Part shown: piece by piece, positions 9,528 to 18,701 of the stretch
Layout of the letters: every line of letters starts with the position of its first letter
How positions within the stretch are numbered: the stretch's first letter is position 1
Assembly: GCF_002105285.1 (NCBI RefSeq)
Contig: NZ_MUHR01000005.1
Location: 372,001-436,000 of the forward strand
DNA length: 64,000 bases
Direction of reading: 5' to 3'
Source of the DNA: Planktotalea arctica
GTDB lineage: Bacteria; Pseudomonadota; Alphaproteobacteria; Rhodobacterales; Rhodobacteraceae
Translations under genes and position numbers: made by a program
The notes under the pieces: generated by a model
The model's input: only the letters and a program-made list of their open reading frames with translations
The model's database searches: none
What the model was told of the DNA's origin: nothing

Positions 9528-10882
9528 GGCTGCACCTCCAACACTGAAACAGGCGCTCCCGAGAGGTCGGCGAAATAGCGATGCAGCATATTCTGCGCAG
9601 TTTTCATGCGGTACTCCGCAGAGGCGCGCATGTCGGACAAAGGCGTGAAGTCCTGCGCAAGTGCCTTTGCGGCAGCGTCCATACTGGCCTCATTCCAGAC
9701 TTGGCCCACCAGCGCCTCTTCGGCCTTGGCGGCTCTCATCGGGGTGCCGGCCATGCCACCAAATGCGAGGCGCACAGAGGCAATCACACCGTTGTCGAGC
9801 GTTACGCTAAAACACCCGCAGAGCGCCGAAATATCCTGATCGAAACGCTTCGAGAGTTTGTAGCAACGCAAATCAGGCGCGGATTTTGTGATCGTCACCG
9901 CCTCCACAAATTCTCCCGGTGCACGGTCCTGCTTGCCGTAGGCGACAAAGAAATCTTCGATTGCCATCTCGCGCCGCGTATCGCCTTTGCGCAAATGCAA
10001 GCGCGCGCCCAGAGCGATCAACGCAGGCGGATTGTCCCCGATGGGCGAGCCGTTGGCGATGTTTCCGCCAATCGTCGCTGCTTGGCGCACTTGCTCCGAT
10101 CCATACCGGCGCACCATTTCCGCGTAGGAGGGGTGATACTCTTTCAAAATGGGATGCAACTGCGCCATGCTCACGCCCGCGCCGATGCGTAAATGATCGC
10201 CCTGATCTTCGATCTGCTGCAAATCCTTGCAGCGGTGCAGGAAGGCAATTGGACCAAGATCGCGCAATTGTTTTGTCACCCAAAGCCCCACATCGGTCGC
10301 TCCCGCGATCAACGTGCCATCAGGATTGGCCTGATACCACGCCGCCAGCTCATCGCCGCTTTCGGGTGAAAGCGCGCTGGCGGGAACCGTCGGCGCGACG
10401 TCCTGAACCCATGTCGGTACAGGGTGCTCTGCGGCTGCTTCTGCCGCGCGAATGATCGGGGCGTATCCTGTACAACGGCACAGGTTGCCCGCCAAGGCAT
10501 CATCGAAATCAACCCGACCGTTGCGATGCGCAACGGCCATGGAGCCGATGAAGCCGGGCGTGCAGAACCCGCATTGTGAGCCATGATGCGCAACCATTGC
10601 TTCTTGCACAGGGTGCATTTCGCCGTCCGGACCGCTGAGGCCCTCGACGGTGCGCACCGCTTTTCCATGAAGTTGTGGCAGGAATAAAATGCAGGCGTTC
10701 AGCGCCTTTGCGCCGCCATCGTCCGTGACCATCACGGTGCAGGCCCCGCAATCGCCCTCGTTACAGCCTTCTTTGGTTCCACTAAGCATGCGCGTCTCGC
10801 GCAGCCAATCGAGCAGAGTCACCGTCGGATTTGCCTCGGGTAGCTCCACTGTCTCTCCATTCAGAAGAAACTTGATGCTCAT
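9524..10882 (-). CDS. xdhA: Xanthine dehydrogenase, iron-sulfur/FAD subunit
   Basis: A 452-residue small subunit. The N-terminal plant-type [2Fe-2S] domain shows [10 protein letters not shown] (about 39-48). The second, helical [2Fe-2S] domain shows CGFCTPGF and [14 protein letters not shown]-binding domain follows, with GATDVGLWV and [15 protein letters not shown]. Electrons from the molybdenum centre in XdhB pass through the clusters to FAD and NAD+. It is the first gene of the purine operon; the 146 nt upstream to the next gene should hold the promoter, but no confident promoter boxes or regulator site were picked out. Confidence 0.95.
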   Translation of the reverse strand: MSIKFLLNGETVELPEANPTVTLLDWLRETRMLSGTKEGCNEGDCGACTVMVTDDGGAKALNACILFLPQLHGKAVRTVEGLSGPDGEMHPVQEAMVAHHGSQCGFCTPGFIGSMAVAHRNGRVDFDDALAGNLCRCTGYAPIIRAAEAAAEHPVPTWVQDVAPTVPASALSPESGDELAAWYQANPDGTLIAGATDVGLWVTKQLRDLGPIAFLHRCKDLQQIEDQGDHLRIGAGVSMAQLHPILKEYHPSYAEMVRRYGSEQVRQAATIGGNIANGSPIGDNPPALIALGARLHLRKGDTRREMAIEDFFVAYGKQDRAPGEFVEAVTITKSAPDLRCYKLSKRFDQDISALCGCFSVTLDNGVIASVRLAFGGMAGTPMRAAKAEEALVGQVWNEASMDAAAKALAQDFTPLSDMRASAEYRMKTAQNMLHRYFADLSGAPVSVLEVQP

Positions 10883-11028
10883 ATCTACTATGCCCGCCGC
10901 GATACCATTGCCCTGATGTGGTGCACAGCTTCGATGCGGCGTAGAAGCGTTGCGGGCCTTGTTGGCACTCAGCTAAGCAACACTTCATAAATTTTGCAAG
11001 GTTTTTGATGAAAACCTACGCCGCATTT

Positions 11029-11490
11029 CTATTCTGCGGCCAACTCGTGCGCCAAAGCATCGAGGCTGGCCAACCCGCCTTGCCAGCCATCTTTGAACTC
11101 GCTCAAGGCCTCCGCCCCGCAAAAGGAAGACAGGGCAACATGTACGAAAAGCTGGGTGCCTTTGCCTTTTGCTTCCAAGCGGTACGTCACCAAAGATGTG
11201 CCAATCGCGCTGCCGCCGATCTCCACGGTTTCGGTGAAGGCCGCATCGCTAGGCGCATCAAGGCGATACCAGCGTGTCTCTACCTCGAATTCGGGGTTCT
11301 TTTTTGGTCCGCAAATGTGACGCTCGATCCCGCCGACGCGCAGATCGCTTTTCTCGACTTTCAAAATCATTTCGGGGCTCGGAGCACCCCAACGCTCGCG
11401 CATGTTGGCGTCCGTTAGAACATGCCAAAGCTGATCCGTGCCCAGCGGTAGGGTGCGATGAAAATCAAAATCGCCTGTATCGGTTGTCAT
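11029..11490 (-). CDS. SRPBCC/AHSA1-domain protein
   Basis: A 153-residue protein with a START/Bet v1-like fold of the AHSA1 (activator of Hsp90 ATPase homologue) type. It has the typical N-terminal pattern of a short beta strand then LWHVLTDANMRERW, and a C-terminal amphipathic helix (FKDGWQGGLASLDAL). The start at 11490 overlaps the ArsR stop by ATGA; longer frames run inside the ArsR gene. Pairs of an ArsR regulator and an AHSA1-domain protein are common in bacteria. The ligand or role is not known for most of them. Confidence 0.85.
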   Translation of the reverse strand: MTTDTGDFDFHRTLPLGTDQLWHVLTDANMRERWGAPSPEMILKVEKSDLRVGGIERHICGPKKNPEFEVETRWYRLDAPSDAAFTETVEIGGSAIGTSLVTYRLEAKGKGTQLFVHVALSSFCGAEALSEFKDGWQGGLASLDALAHELAAE

Positions 11491-11816
11491 GTTTTTGTCC
11501 TTTCCAATTGTGCGGCCAGCAGTGCCAAACGATCTAGCCGTTGCTCCCACGTGCAGCGTTGCTCGTTTAGCCAGTTTTCCAATGTGTCAAGCTGGTCTGG
11601 CTTGATGCTGACAGTGCGCACGCGGCCCGTTTTTTCGGAGTGTGTCAGCCCGCTGTCCTCCAGCACTTTCAAATGACGCAGGAAGGTCGGCAAAGCCATG
11701 TCGTGAGGCGCATGTAGCTCGCTGACGGGTGCAGCGCCTTGGCTCAAGCGTTCAACCACCGCGCGGCGGGTGGGGTCGGCGAGAGCGAAGAAGATTTGAT
11801 CGAGTTGGTTAGTCAT
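11487..11816 (-). CDS. ArsR-family transcriptional regulator
   Basis: A 109-residue winged-helix protein. The N-terminal half matches the ArsR/SmtB pattern: LADPTRRAVVERLSQGAAPVS, then a recognition helix and FLRHLKVLEDSGL. No cysteine metal-binding motif is visible, so it probably senses something other than arsenic or heavy metals. It is translationally coupled to the AHSA1 gene and divergent from dnaE. It probably represses its own operon. Confidence 0.9.
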   Translation of the reverse strand: MTNQLDQIFFALADPTRRAVVERLSQGAAPVSELHAPHDMALPTFLRHLKVLEDSGLTHSEKTGRVRTVSIKPDQLDTLENWLNEQRCTWEQRLDRLALLAAQLERTKT

Positions 11817-11856
11817 GTGGCTAACTATTCAGAGGGGCGTGCCCGTTGTCAAGACA

Positions 11857-11874
11857 GTTAGCGTAAAGGCTAAG
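11857..11874. promoter_or_regulatory. Candidate ArsR operator
   Basis: The arsR-dnaE intergenic region holds an inverted repeat TTAGC-N6-GCTAA, and GGCTAACT recurs at the arsR start codon. Its position just upstream of arsR fits an autoregulatory operator. This is an inference from symmetry and position only. Confidence 0.35.
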
Positions 11875-11940
11875 TAATTAGTTGCGCGCATCTCTGGCTT
11901 TGGGCTTTCATCGCCGTTTGGCGCAACCTATTCTCGCGCT

Positions 11941-14900
11941 ATGAGCAAAGCCCCCCGATTCATTCACCTGCGCACCCACACCGAGTATTCGCTTCTTGAG
12001 GGCGCGCTACGGCTGAAAAAGCTGCCCGATCTGTGCAAGTCCATGGACATGCCAGCGGTGGCCGTGACCGACACCAATAATCTGTTCGCAGCGCTTGAGT
12101 TTTCCGTCGGTGCATCGGGCGCGGGGGTGCAGCCCATCATCGGGTGCCAGATCGATCTGACCTATCTGCCCGTGCAGCCCGGCGAGCGCGCGAAAACGCC
12201 TGCGCCGCTGGTATTTCTTGCGCAGAACGAAACGGGTTACGAGAACCTGATGAAGCTGAACAGTTGCCTCTACATTGATAAAGGTGGCCAGCTCCCGCAG
12301 GTGACGCTCGATGAGCTCGATGCGTTGAGCTCTGGTCTGATCTGTCTGACTGGCGGTCCCGAGGGCGCACTTGGCAAGCTCTTGCAAGGCGGGCAGCGCC
12401 CCGCGGCAGAGGCGTTGATGGATCGTTTGCACTCGGCATTTGGCGATCGCTTGTATGTCGAGCTGCAACGTCATCCCGAGAACGGTGGCTTGCCCGAAGC
12501 AGAGCGCCTGACAGAACGCGGATTTGTCGAAATGGCCTATGCCAAGGGTATCCCGCTGGTCGCGACCAATGACGTCTACTTCCCGAAAACGTCGATGTAC
12601 GAGGCCCATGATGCGCTTATCTGCATCGCCGATGGCGCCTATGTGGATCAACAGGACCCGCGCCGCAAACTTACCGCGCAGCATTATTTCAAATCCCAAG
12701 AAGAAATGGTCACGCTGTTCGCGGACTTGCCCGAGGCGATTGAAAACACGGTTGAAATTGCGCGGCGATGCGCGTTCCAAGCCTATCGCCGCGACCCGAT
12801 CCTGCCCAAGTTCGCCGATGACGAGGTGGCGGAGCTGCGCCGCATTGCCAATGAGGGTTTGCAAAAACGCCTCGCCGTGATCCCCCACGCGGTAACGGTC
12901 GAGGAATACCAAGCGCGCCTAGATTTTGAGCTGGGCATCATCGAGGGCATGGGCTTCCCCGGGTACTTCCTGATCGTTGCGGATTTCATCCAATGGGCCA
13001 AGGACAACGGTATCCCCGTCGGGCCTGGCCGTGGCTCTGGTGCGGGGTCTTTGGTGGCTTATGCGCTGACTGTTACGGACCTTGATCCGCTGCGCTATTC
13101 CTTGCTGTTCGAGCGGTTCCTGAATCCCGAACGTGTGTCCATGCCGGACTTCGACATCGACTTTTGTATGGATCGCCGTGAAGAGGTGATTCACTACGTG
13201 CAAGGGAAATATGGTCGCGATAAAGTGGGTCAGATCATCACCTTTGGTGCTCTGCTCTCTAAAGCTGCCGTGCGCGATATTGGCCGCGTTTTGCAGATGC
13301 CCTACGGGCAAGTGGACCGCCTGTCCAAGATGATTCCTGTCGAGGGTGTCAAACCGGTTTCCATCGAAAAGGCCCTCGCGGACGAGCCGCGCCTGCGCGA
13401 AGAAGCGCGCAATGAGGAGGTGGTTAAACGCCTGCTCGATTACGGCCAGCAAGTCGAGGGACTGCTGCGCAACGCCTCGACCCACGCGGCGGGTGTTGTG
13501 ATCGGGGATCGACCGCTTGATGCGCTCGTACCGCTCTATCAAGATCCGCGTTCGGACATGCCCGCGACCCAGTTCAATATGAAATGGGTGGAACAAGCGG
13601 GCCTTGTCAAATTCGACTTTCTCGGTTTGAAGACTCTCACAGTGATCCAGAACGCGATGGAGCAGATTGCCGCAGGTGGTCGCCAGCTTCATATTGCGGC
13701 GGACGGGACTGAGTTATACAGCCCGCCCGCGGGCGCAGTAGACGATATCGGTGCGATCCCGCTGGACGATGAAAAGAGCTATAAGCTCTATGCCAGTGCA
13801 AAGACTGTTGCGGTGTTTCAGGTGGAAAGTTCGGGCATGATGGATGCCCTGAAACGGATGAAGCCGACCTGTATCGAGGACATCGTTGCCCTCGTGGCGC
13901 TCTACCGCCCCGGTCCGATGGAGAATATTCCGACCTATTGCGAGGTGAAGAACGGGCTCAAAGAACGCGAGTCGGTGCATCCGCTTATTGATCACATTCT
14001 TGAGGAAACCCAAGGTATCATCGTTTATCAAGAACAGGTGATGCAGATCGCGCAGGTCATGGCTGGCTACTCGCTTGGCGGCGCGGACTTGCTACGCCGT
14101 GCGATGGGTAAAAAAATCGCCGAGGAAATGGCAAAAGAACGTCCCAAGTTCGAAAAGGGTGCCAAGGAAAATGGCGTTCCTGCCAAGAAAGCCTCGGAAG
14201 TTTTCGACCTTTTGGAGAAGTTTGCCAACTACGGTTTCAACAAATCCCACGCGGCGGCCTATGCAGTGGTCAGCTATCAAACCGCGTGGCTGAAAGCGAA
14301 CCATCCGGTCGAGTTTATGGCCGGCGTGATGAACTGCGATATTCATCTCACGGATAAGCTTGGTGTGTATTTCGAGGAGGTCAAAAAGGGCCTCGATCTG
14401 CCATGGGTTCCGCCCTGCGTGAACCGCTCGGATGCGACGTTCAAGGTGGCCGATGGCGCGCTGGTCTATGCGCTTGGCGCGCTCAAAAACGTCGGCGTCG
14501 AGGCGATGAGGCTCGTCGTTGAGGGACGTGGCGACAAGCCCTTTGCGACGATCTTCGATCTGGCGCGCCGCGTTGATTTGAAACGTGTGGGCAAACGTCC
14601 GCTTGAAATGCTCGCGCGCTCTGGGGCGTTCGATCAGCTTGATCCGAACCGGCGGCGCATGTTCGACAGCCTTGATGGTTTGGTGAATTATTCCCAAGCA
14701 ATTTTCGAGCAAAAGAATTCCAGTCAGGTGTCCTTGTTTGGCGAGGCGGGGGATGATTTGCCAGAGCCGCGCCTGTCGCCTGTTTCTGATTGGATGCCCG
14801 CAGAGCGCTTGAACGAGGAGTTCCGTGCGGTCGGGTTTTACATGTCCGGCCATCCGCTCGATGACTATATGGCACCGCTTAAACGCAAAGGCGTGATGAC

Positions 14901-15441
14901 GCTGGACGAGATCACTGCCAAGGCTGAAAGCGGCGCATTGGTTGCCAAACTCGCAGGTGTGGTTGCGGGGCGCCAAGAGCGTAAATCGGCGCGCGGCAAC
15001 CGCTTTGCTTTTGCCCAGATGAGCGACACGACAGGGGCTTACGAAGTCACACTGTTCTCCGACACGCTGGATAAGTGCCGCGAATATCTGGAAACTGGAG
15101 CAAAGGTTGTTGTCACTGTCGAGGCAACGATGGAGAGCGATCAACTTAAATTGCTCGGTCGCTCCGTGGCACCGATTGATGTGGCTGTTGCGGATGCAGG
15201 GCAAACCGCTTTGAAGATTTTCGTGGAAAATTCAGGGGCGGTGCCCAATATCGCGTCGGTCCTTATGCGCGCTCAGGAAACTGTGAAACAGGGTGCGCGC
15301 GGTCCTGTCATGCTCTGCCTGATGGACGCGGGATTGCCCGGCGAGGTTGAGGTAGATCTGGGGCGCGACTTCCCTGTGACGCCGCAAATTAAAGGCGCGC
15401 TGAAAAGCCTCGATGGTGTGATGCAGGTCGAAGAGGTGTGA
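11941..15441 (+). CDS. dnaE: DNA polymerase III subunit alpha
   Basis: A 1166-residue replicative polymerase catalytic subunit. It has an N-terminal PHP domain (HLRTHTEYSLLEGA, about 8-21), then the polymerase III palm with the catalytic aspartates in PDFDIDFC (about 402-409) preceded by GPGRGSGAGSLVAY. Further on are a helix-hairpin-helix region and a C-terminal OB fold/tau-binding region. Length and motif order match type 1 DnaE. It is transcribed alone, divergent from arsR, and its stop codon lies two bases before a 20-bp palindrome. Confidence 0.97.
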   Translation: MSKAPRFIHLRTHTEYSLLEGALRLKKLPDLCKSMDMPAVAVTDTNNLFAALEFSVGASGAGVQPIIGCQIDLTYLPVQPGERAKTPAPLVFLAQNETGYENLMKLNSCLYIDKGGQLPQVTLDELDALSSGLICLTGGPEGALGKLLQGGQRPAAEALMDRLHSAFGDRLYVELQRHPENGGLPEAERLTERGFVEMAYAKGIPLVATNDVYFPKTSMYEAHDALICIADGAYVDQQDPRRKLTAQHYFKSQEEMVTLFADLPEAIENTVEIARRCAFQAYRRDPILPKFADDEVAELRRIANEGLQKRLAVIPHAVTVEEYQARLDFELGIIEGMGFPGYFLIVADFIQWAKDNGIPVGPGRGSGAGSLVAYALTVTDLDPLRYSLLFERFLNPERVSMPDFDIDFCMDRREEVIHYVQGKYGRDKVGQIITFGALLSKAAVRDIGRVLQMPYGQVDRLSKMIPVEGVKPVSIEKALADEPRLREEARNEEVVKRLLDYGQQVEGLLRNASTHAAGVVIGDRPLDALVPLYQDPRSDMPATQFNMKWVEQAGLVKFDFLGLKTLTVIQNAMEQIAAGGRQLHIAADGTELYSPPAGAVDDIGAIPLDDEKSYKLYASAKTVAVFQVESSGMMDALKRMKPTCIEDIVALVALYRPGPMENIPTYCEVKNGLKERESVHPLIDHILEETQGIIVYQEQVMQIAQVMAGYSLGGADLLRRAMGKKIAEEMAKERPKFEKGAKENGVPAKKASEVFDLLEKFANYGFNKSHAAAYAVVSYQTAWLKANHPVEFMAGVMNCDIHLTDKLGVYFEEVKKGLDLPWVPPCVNRSDATFKVADGALVYALGALKNVGVEAMRLVVEGRGDKPFATIFDLARRVDLKRVGKRPLEMLARSGAFDQLDPNRRRMFDSLDGLVNYSQAIFEQKNSSQVSLFGEAGDDLPEPRLSPVSDWMPAERLNEEFRAVGFYMSGHPLDDYMAPLKRKGVMTLDEITAKAESGALVAKLAGVVAGRQERKSARGNRFAFAQMSDTTGAYEVTLFSDTLDKCREYLETGAKVVVTVEATMESDQLKLLGRSVAPIDVAVADAGQTALKIFVENSGAVPNIASVLMRAQETVKQGARGPVMLCLMDAGLPGEVEVDLGRDFPVTPQIKGALKSLDGVMQVEEV

Positions 15442-15443
15442 TA

Positions 15444-15463
15444 CGATTATTCTAGAATAATCG
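15444..15463. terminator. 20-bp perfect AT-rich palindrome between convergent genes
   Basis: CGATTATTCTAGAATAATCG is a perfect 20-bp palindrome just after the dnaE stop and before the convergent TPR gene end. As RNA it would form a hairpin from either strand, so a bidirectional terminator is plausible, although the stem is AT-rich and no long U run follows. A near-identical palindrome occurs at 25958-25977 in the same type of position. Confidence 0.5.
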
Positions 15464-15498
15464 CGCGCCTGTGGCCGAAGATTTTTCGAGAGAGGAAA

Positions 15499-16848
15499 TC
15501 AAATGAAGGAGCGCGCGCGCGCCTCGTCGGCTTTTCCCGGCGCGCCGGTTTTGTCGTAAACCTCTGCCAACATATGATTTAACGGAACGCCATTTGGATC
15601 GTATTTCAAGCGCCGCTCCATCGTTTTGCGCGCTTGCTCCAGTCGTTCGGTTTTTATCAGAGCATCCAGATAGACTTGCGCAAACAGATCGCGTTGGGCG
15701 TGGCTGCCGCCAATTTCGGTAAGGCGTTTCAGGGCGGGGCCGAGTTGAGAAACGGTGGTCTCAAAGCGTCCGCGCGCATGCGCCAGCAATCCCTCGCATG
15801 CGGGCAAAGCTACATTTTGCCAAGCGTCCTGCTCAAAACTTTGCGTAGCGGCCTTGGCCCGAACAGCTTCCATCAAAGTATCCGCTGCGGGGCTATCTGC
15901 ACGTCCTAGAGCATAGAGGTATTGCATGGTGAGGAATGGCAAAGTCGTATCCGGCCCGCGCAGTTCAATATGCTTGGCAACATCGCCCCAGCGATCCCCC
16001 ACGTCTATGCCAGCAAGCTCCATGCGCGCGAGCAAGGACGCGGCGCCGATCTGATCTTGCGCGAAACTTTTCTCAAGGCCCCAGACATGAGCATCGTAGG
16101 TCGCGAGTACTTTTTCAGGTTGACCAAGCGAGATGTAAAATAGCGCCAGATGCCACCAATTGTGCGCGTACATGAAGCTGTTGAGCCCGTCCCAACGCGG
16201 CGCTTGTTGCTCCATGAAGGCCACGCCTTCGAGCACGCGGCCCTGTGTCAGCATCACATGGGCAATCGCGTGATGCGCCCAAGCATCGTTGGGCTCGATC
16301 TCCATCGCGCGGCGCGCGCTTTCTTCGGCTTGCTCTAGGTTGTGACATTGCTCATGGCCAAAGGCGATCATGCCGTGGACATAGGCGTCGTCTTTTGCGT
16401 CTGGCAGCGCTTTCATCGCGACGCTAAGCATTGCGGGGGAGTCGCCGACATTGAAATAGAGATATTGTGCGAGCTTGATGATCACCAGATCGCGCGGATA
16501 CTGATCCGCATGTACCTCGCATAGGCGCATCACTTCTGGCAGATCGCCGTCCACCCAAGTAGCAGCGATCTGCACGCATGAAGCCTCTCGTGCGGTTGGC
16601 GCTTTGGCTGCCTGTGCATTGGCGATAAATGGCGCTGCCTTTTGCGCGGCGACAGGGGCCTCGAGGAACATCCAGAGCATGCCTGCGTAAGCGTTGATGA
16701 GTGCATGTTCGGGCTGCGCCTCAGCGGCGGCGAGGACGTTGGCGGCTTTGGGTTGATAGGCGAGAAAACCGTGGGTGAAATCGTCTATGGCCTGCGCTGT
16801 CTCGGGGGTACTTTCGGTAAAAACGTTGCCAAATCTATCCGTGCTCAT
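15499..16848 (-). CDS. Tetratricopeptide-repeat protein
   Basis: A 449-residue, mostly helical protein with repeated TPR-like helix pairs, for example ESARRAMEIEPNDAWAHHAIAHV (quoted in part: AMEIEPNDAWAHHAIAHV). The repeats resemble the StaR-like TPR group of soluble bacterial proteins. No signal peptide or catalytic motif is seen. It overlaps the upstream alpha/beta hydrolase gene by 14 bases and so belongs to the same transcript. Its function is unknown; TPR proteins usually serve as protein-binding scaffolds. Confidence 0.8.
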   Translation of the reverse strand: MSTDRFGNVFTESTPETAQAIDDFTHGFLAYQPKAANVLAAAEAQPEHALINAYAGMLWMFLEAPVAAQKAAPFIANAQAAKAPTAREASCVQIAATWVDGDLPEVMRLCEVHADQYPRDLVIIKLAQYLYFNVGDSPAMLSVAMKALPDAKDDAYVHGMIAFGHEQCHNLEQAEESARRAMEIEPNDAWAHHAIAHVMLTQGRVLEGVAFMEQQAPRWDGLNSFMYAHNWWHLALFYISLGQPEKVLATYDAHVWGLEKSFAQDQIGAASLLARMELAGIDVGDRWGDVAKHIELRGPDTTLPFLTMQYLYALGRADSPAADTLMEAVRAKAATQSFEQDAWQNVALPACEGLLAHARGRFETTVSQLGPALKRLTEIGGSHAQRDLFAQVYLDALIKTERLEQARKTMERRLKYDPNGVPLNHMLAEVYDKTGAPGKADEARARSFI

Positions 16849-17644
16849 CGCTGTGCTCCTTCAGGAAGGGTATGAGGGCGTCAAGTACCGCTTGCGGCGC
16901 GTCCCAGTGGATCGAATGGCCTGCGTTCTGGATGGTCTGAATGTCAGCTTGTGTGATTTGGCCAAGGAGGTCCAGTGCCTCTTGGTAGGGCACGATCAGA
17001 TCGCTCTGGGCAAGTAGTGCAAGGGTTGGTGCTTTGATGCGCTGGATTAGCCCTTGCGGATCGTAGCGCTTGAGCGCGTCGAGTTGATGCTGCATCGCGT
17101 TCATGGATTGCGCATGAGGGTAGGCGAGACTTGCGGCGATCGCGCCCTCAATTTGCTCGGGCTTGTCAAAAAAGCGGTGGTGAAAGAGCCATGGAAACAG
17201 GCTGCGCAGCCACAGCCCTTCGGGGCCGGATTTGCGGATATCGTAGAAGCTCTGGAACAGATGCCAAGAGCGTGGCAGGTTGATTGGCGCGCTGCATAGG
17301 AGGGTGAGTGTGTTGACGCGCTCCGGTGTCAAAGCCGCAAGTTCCGCAGCAATATAGCCGCCCATGGAATGCCCGATGATATGCGCCTTGGGGATGTCGA
17401 GATAATCCATCAAGGCGAGAATATCGCGCGCGTTCTGCTCTGGTGCGGTTGGTGCAAGAGAGGGCGTCGTGCGCCCAGTTGTGCGGTTGTCTGGCCGGAT
17501 AACGACGTGCTTTGCTGCAAGCGGCGCGATGAGTGGCCCCCAACTTGCGCTATCGCTGAGCATGCCTGCGATCAGGATCAATGGCGGGCCGCTGCCGTCG
17601 ATTTTATAATGCAGGTTGATATCTGGCAGTTGAAGGTCCGGCAC
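16835..17644 (-). CDS. Alpha/beta hydrolase
   Basis: A 269-residue alpha/beta-hydrolase fold protein. The nucleophile elbow is GHSMGG (about 91-96), a candidate acid is D in LLAQSDLIVPY, and the catalytic histidine is in NAGHSIHWD. There is no signal peptide, so it should be cytoplasmic. It starts three bases after the P1-peptidase stop and overlaps the TPR gene, placing it in the acyl-amide/peptide locus. Ester or amide hydrolysis is likely; the substrate is unknown. Confidence 0.88.
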   Translation of the reverse strand: MPDLQLPDINLHYKIDGSGPPLILIAGMLSDSASWGPLIAPLAAKHVVIRPDNRTTGRTTPSLAPTAPEQNARDILALMDYLDIPKAHIIGHSMGGYIAAELAALTPERVNTLTLLCSAPINLPRSWHLFQSFYDIRKSGPEGLWLRSLFPWLFHHRFFDKPEQIEGAIAASLAYPHAQSMNAMQHQLDALKRYDPQGLIQRIKAPTLALLAQSDLIVPYQEALDLLGQITQADIQTIQNAGHSIHWDAPQAVLDALIPFLKEHSDEHG

Positions 17645-17647
17645 CGC

Positions 17648-18652
17648 TCACACCCCGTTCTTGGCGCGCCAGGTCGGCAGCATGTCATTGGGCGCGGGCG
17701 TCGCCTCATAAATTGCGCGCGCGATGGCACGTGCCACGCAGAGCGAAGCGGCATGGCCGATCATCGCGAGTTCCAGATCAGGCGCAGCCAATTCCTTCGC
17801 GCCTGTTGTGGTGCTGAAAATCAGATCGCCGTCCATCGGCGTGTGGGCCGGCATGCAAGCGCGGGCGATCCCGTCGTGCGCGGCGATCGCCATGCGTTTG
17901 CACTGCGCTTTGCTTAACTTGGCGTCGGTCGCGACGATGCCGATGGTGGTGTTGGCCTGCCGCATCATCGCGGTGATCTTGTCTGATTTCATATCACGCC
18001 CGAGGCCGCTTTGCGGATCAGGGCCAAGGCCGCCAAATTCACCGTCGATCTCGAATGGCGCAGCCCAGAAGTGCCGCTCGCCCGGTGTGGTGACCGCGCC
18101 GATGGGATTGGCGATCATCAACGCGCCGACAGTGATGCCGTTGTCCAGCACCAAGGATGCCGAGCCTGTGCCGCCTTTGAGCATCGCGCTGTTTGCACCT
18201 GTGCCTGCGCCAAACGAGCCGAGGTCGAAGGTGGCGTCGGCGCCGCAAAGCGCTGCTTCTCCGAGCGTTGGATAAGGGCTGGTGGTCCAGTTCTTGTCGC
18301 CGCCATTGATCAGGTCGAAGATGATCGCGGCAGGAACGATGGGCACGCGCGCGGTGTGCACCGCAAAGCCGCGGCCCATATCGCGTAGCCCCTGCATTAC
18401 ACCGCTTGCGGCATCGAGGCCGAAGGCGGAGCCGCCGGAGAGGACAAAAGCATCCACGCCGGGGGCAGATTTGTCGGGATCGAGCAGATCGGTTTCACGG
18501 CTGCCCGGCGCGCCGCCCATGACGTGGACGGAGGAGGTGAGCGGGGCGTCAGCGGTCAGCACGGTCGTGCCTGATTTTAAGCGCGCGTCCTGGGCATGGC
18601 CAACTTTGAGGCCTTGCACATCGGTGATCAGATTTTTGGGGCCTGGTTGCAT
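17648..18652 (-). CDS. P1-family peptidase / NylC-DmpA type Ntn hydrolase
   Basis: A 334-residue member of peptidase family S58/P1 (DmpA aminopeptidase and NylC 6-aminohexanoate-oligomer hydrolase). These enzymes self-cleave to expose an N-terminal nucleophile. Here the site is probably Asn-Thr in QANTTIGIVATDAKLSK (around residue 232), which matches the NylC type (Thr nucleophile). The conserved VLSGGSAFGLDAASG is also present (about 90-104). Its place below a peptide-type ABC transporter suggests cleavage of an imported amide or peptide. The family call is strong; the substrate is inferred. Confidence 0.9.
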   Translation of the reverse strand: MQPGPKNLITDVQGLKVGHAQDARLKSGTTVLTADAPLTSSVHVMGGAPGSRETDLLDPDKSAPGVDAFVLSGGSAFGLDAASGVMQGLRDMGRGFAVHTARVPIVPAAIIFDLINGGDKNWTTSPYPTLGEAALCGADATFDLGSFGAGTGANSAMLKGGTGSASLVLDNGITVGALMIANPIGAVTTPGERHFWAAPFEIDGEFGGLGPDPQSGLGRDMKSDKITAMMRQANTTIGIVATDAKLSKAQCKRMAIAAHDGIARACMPAHTPMDGDLIFSTTTGAKELAAPDLELAMIGHAASLCVARAIARAIYEATPAPNDMLPTWRAKNGV

Positions 18653-18701
18653 GGTGCGGGAGCCTCCGGCGGAAGTTTATTTGGGAAGATGAAGCAATGG
18701 G

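Noticed and set aside
8646-9578. 310-codon plus-strand open frame inside xdhB
   Set aside because: Antisense shadow of xdhB, with no ribosome binding site or family motif.
14092-15204. 370-codon minus-strand open frame inside dnaE
   Set aside because: Antisense shadow; dnaE motifs and length are intact in the plus frame.
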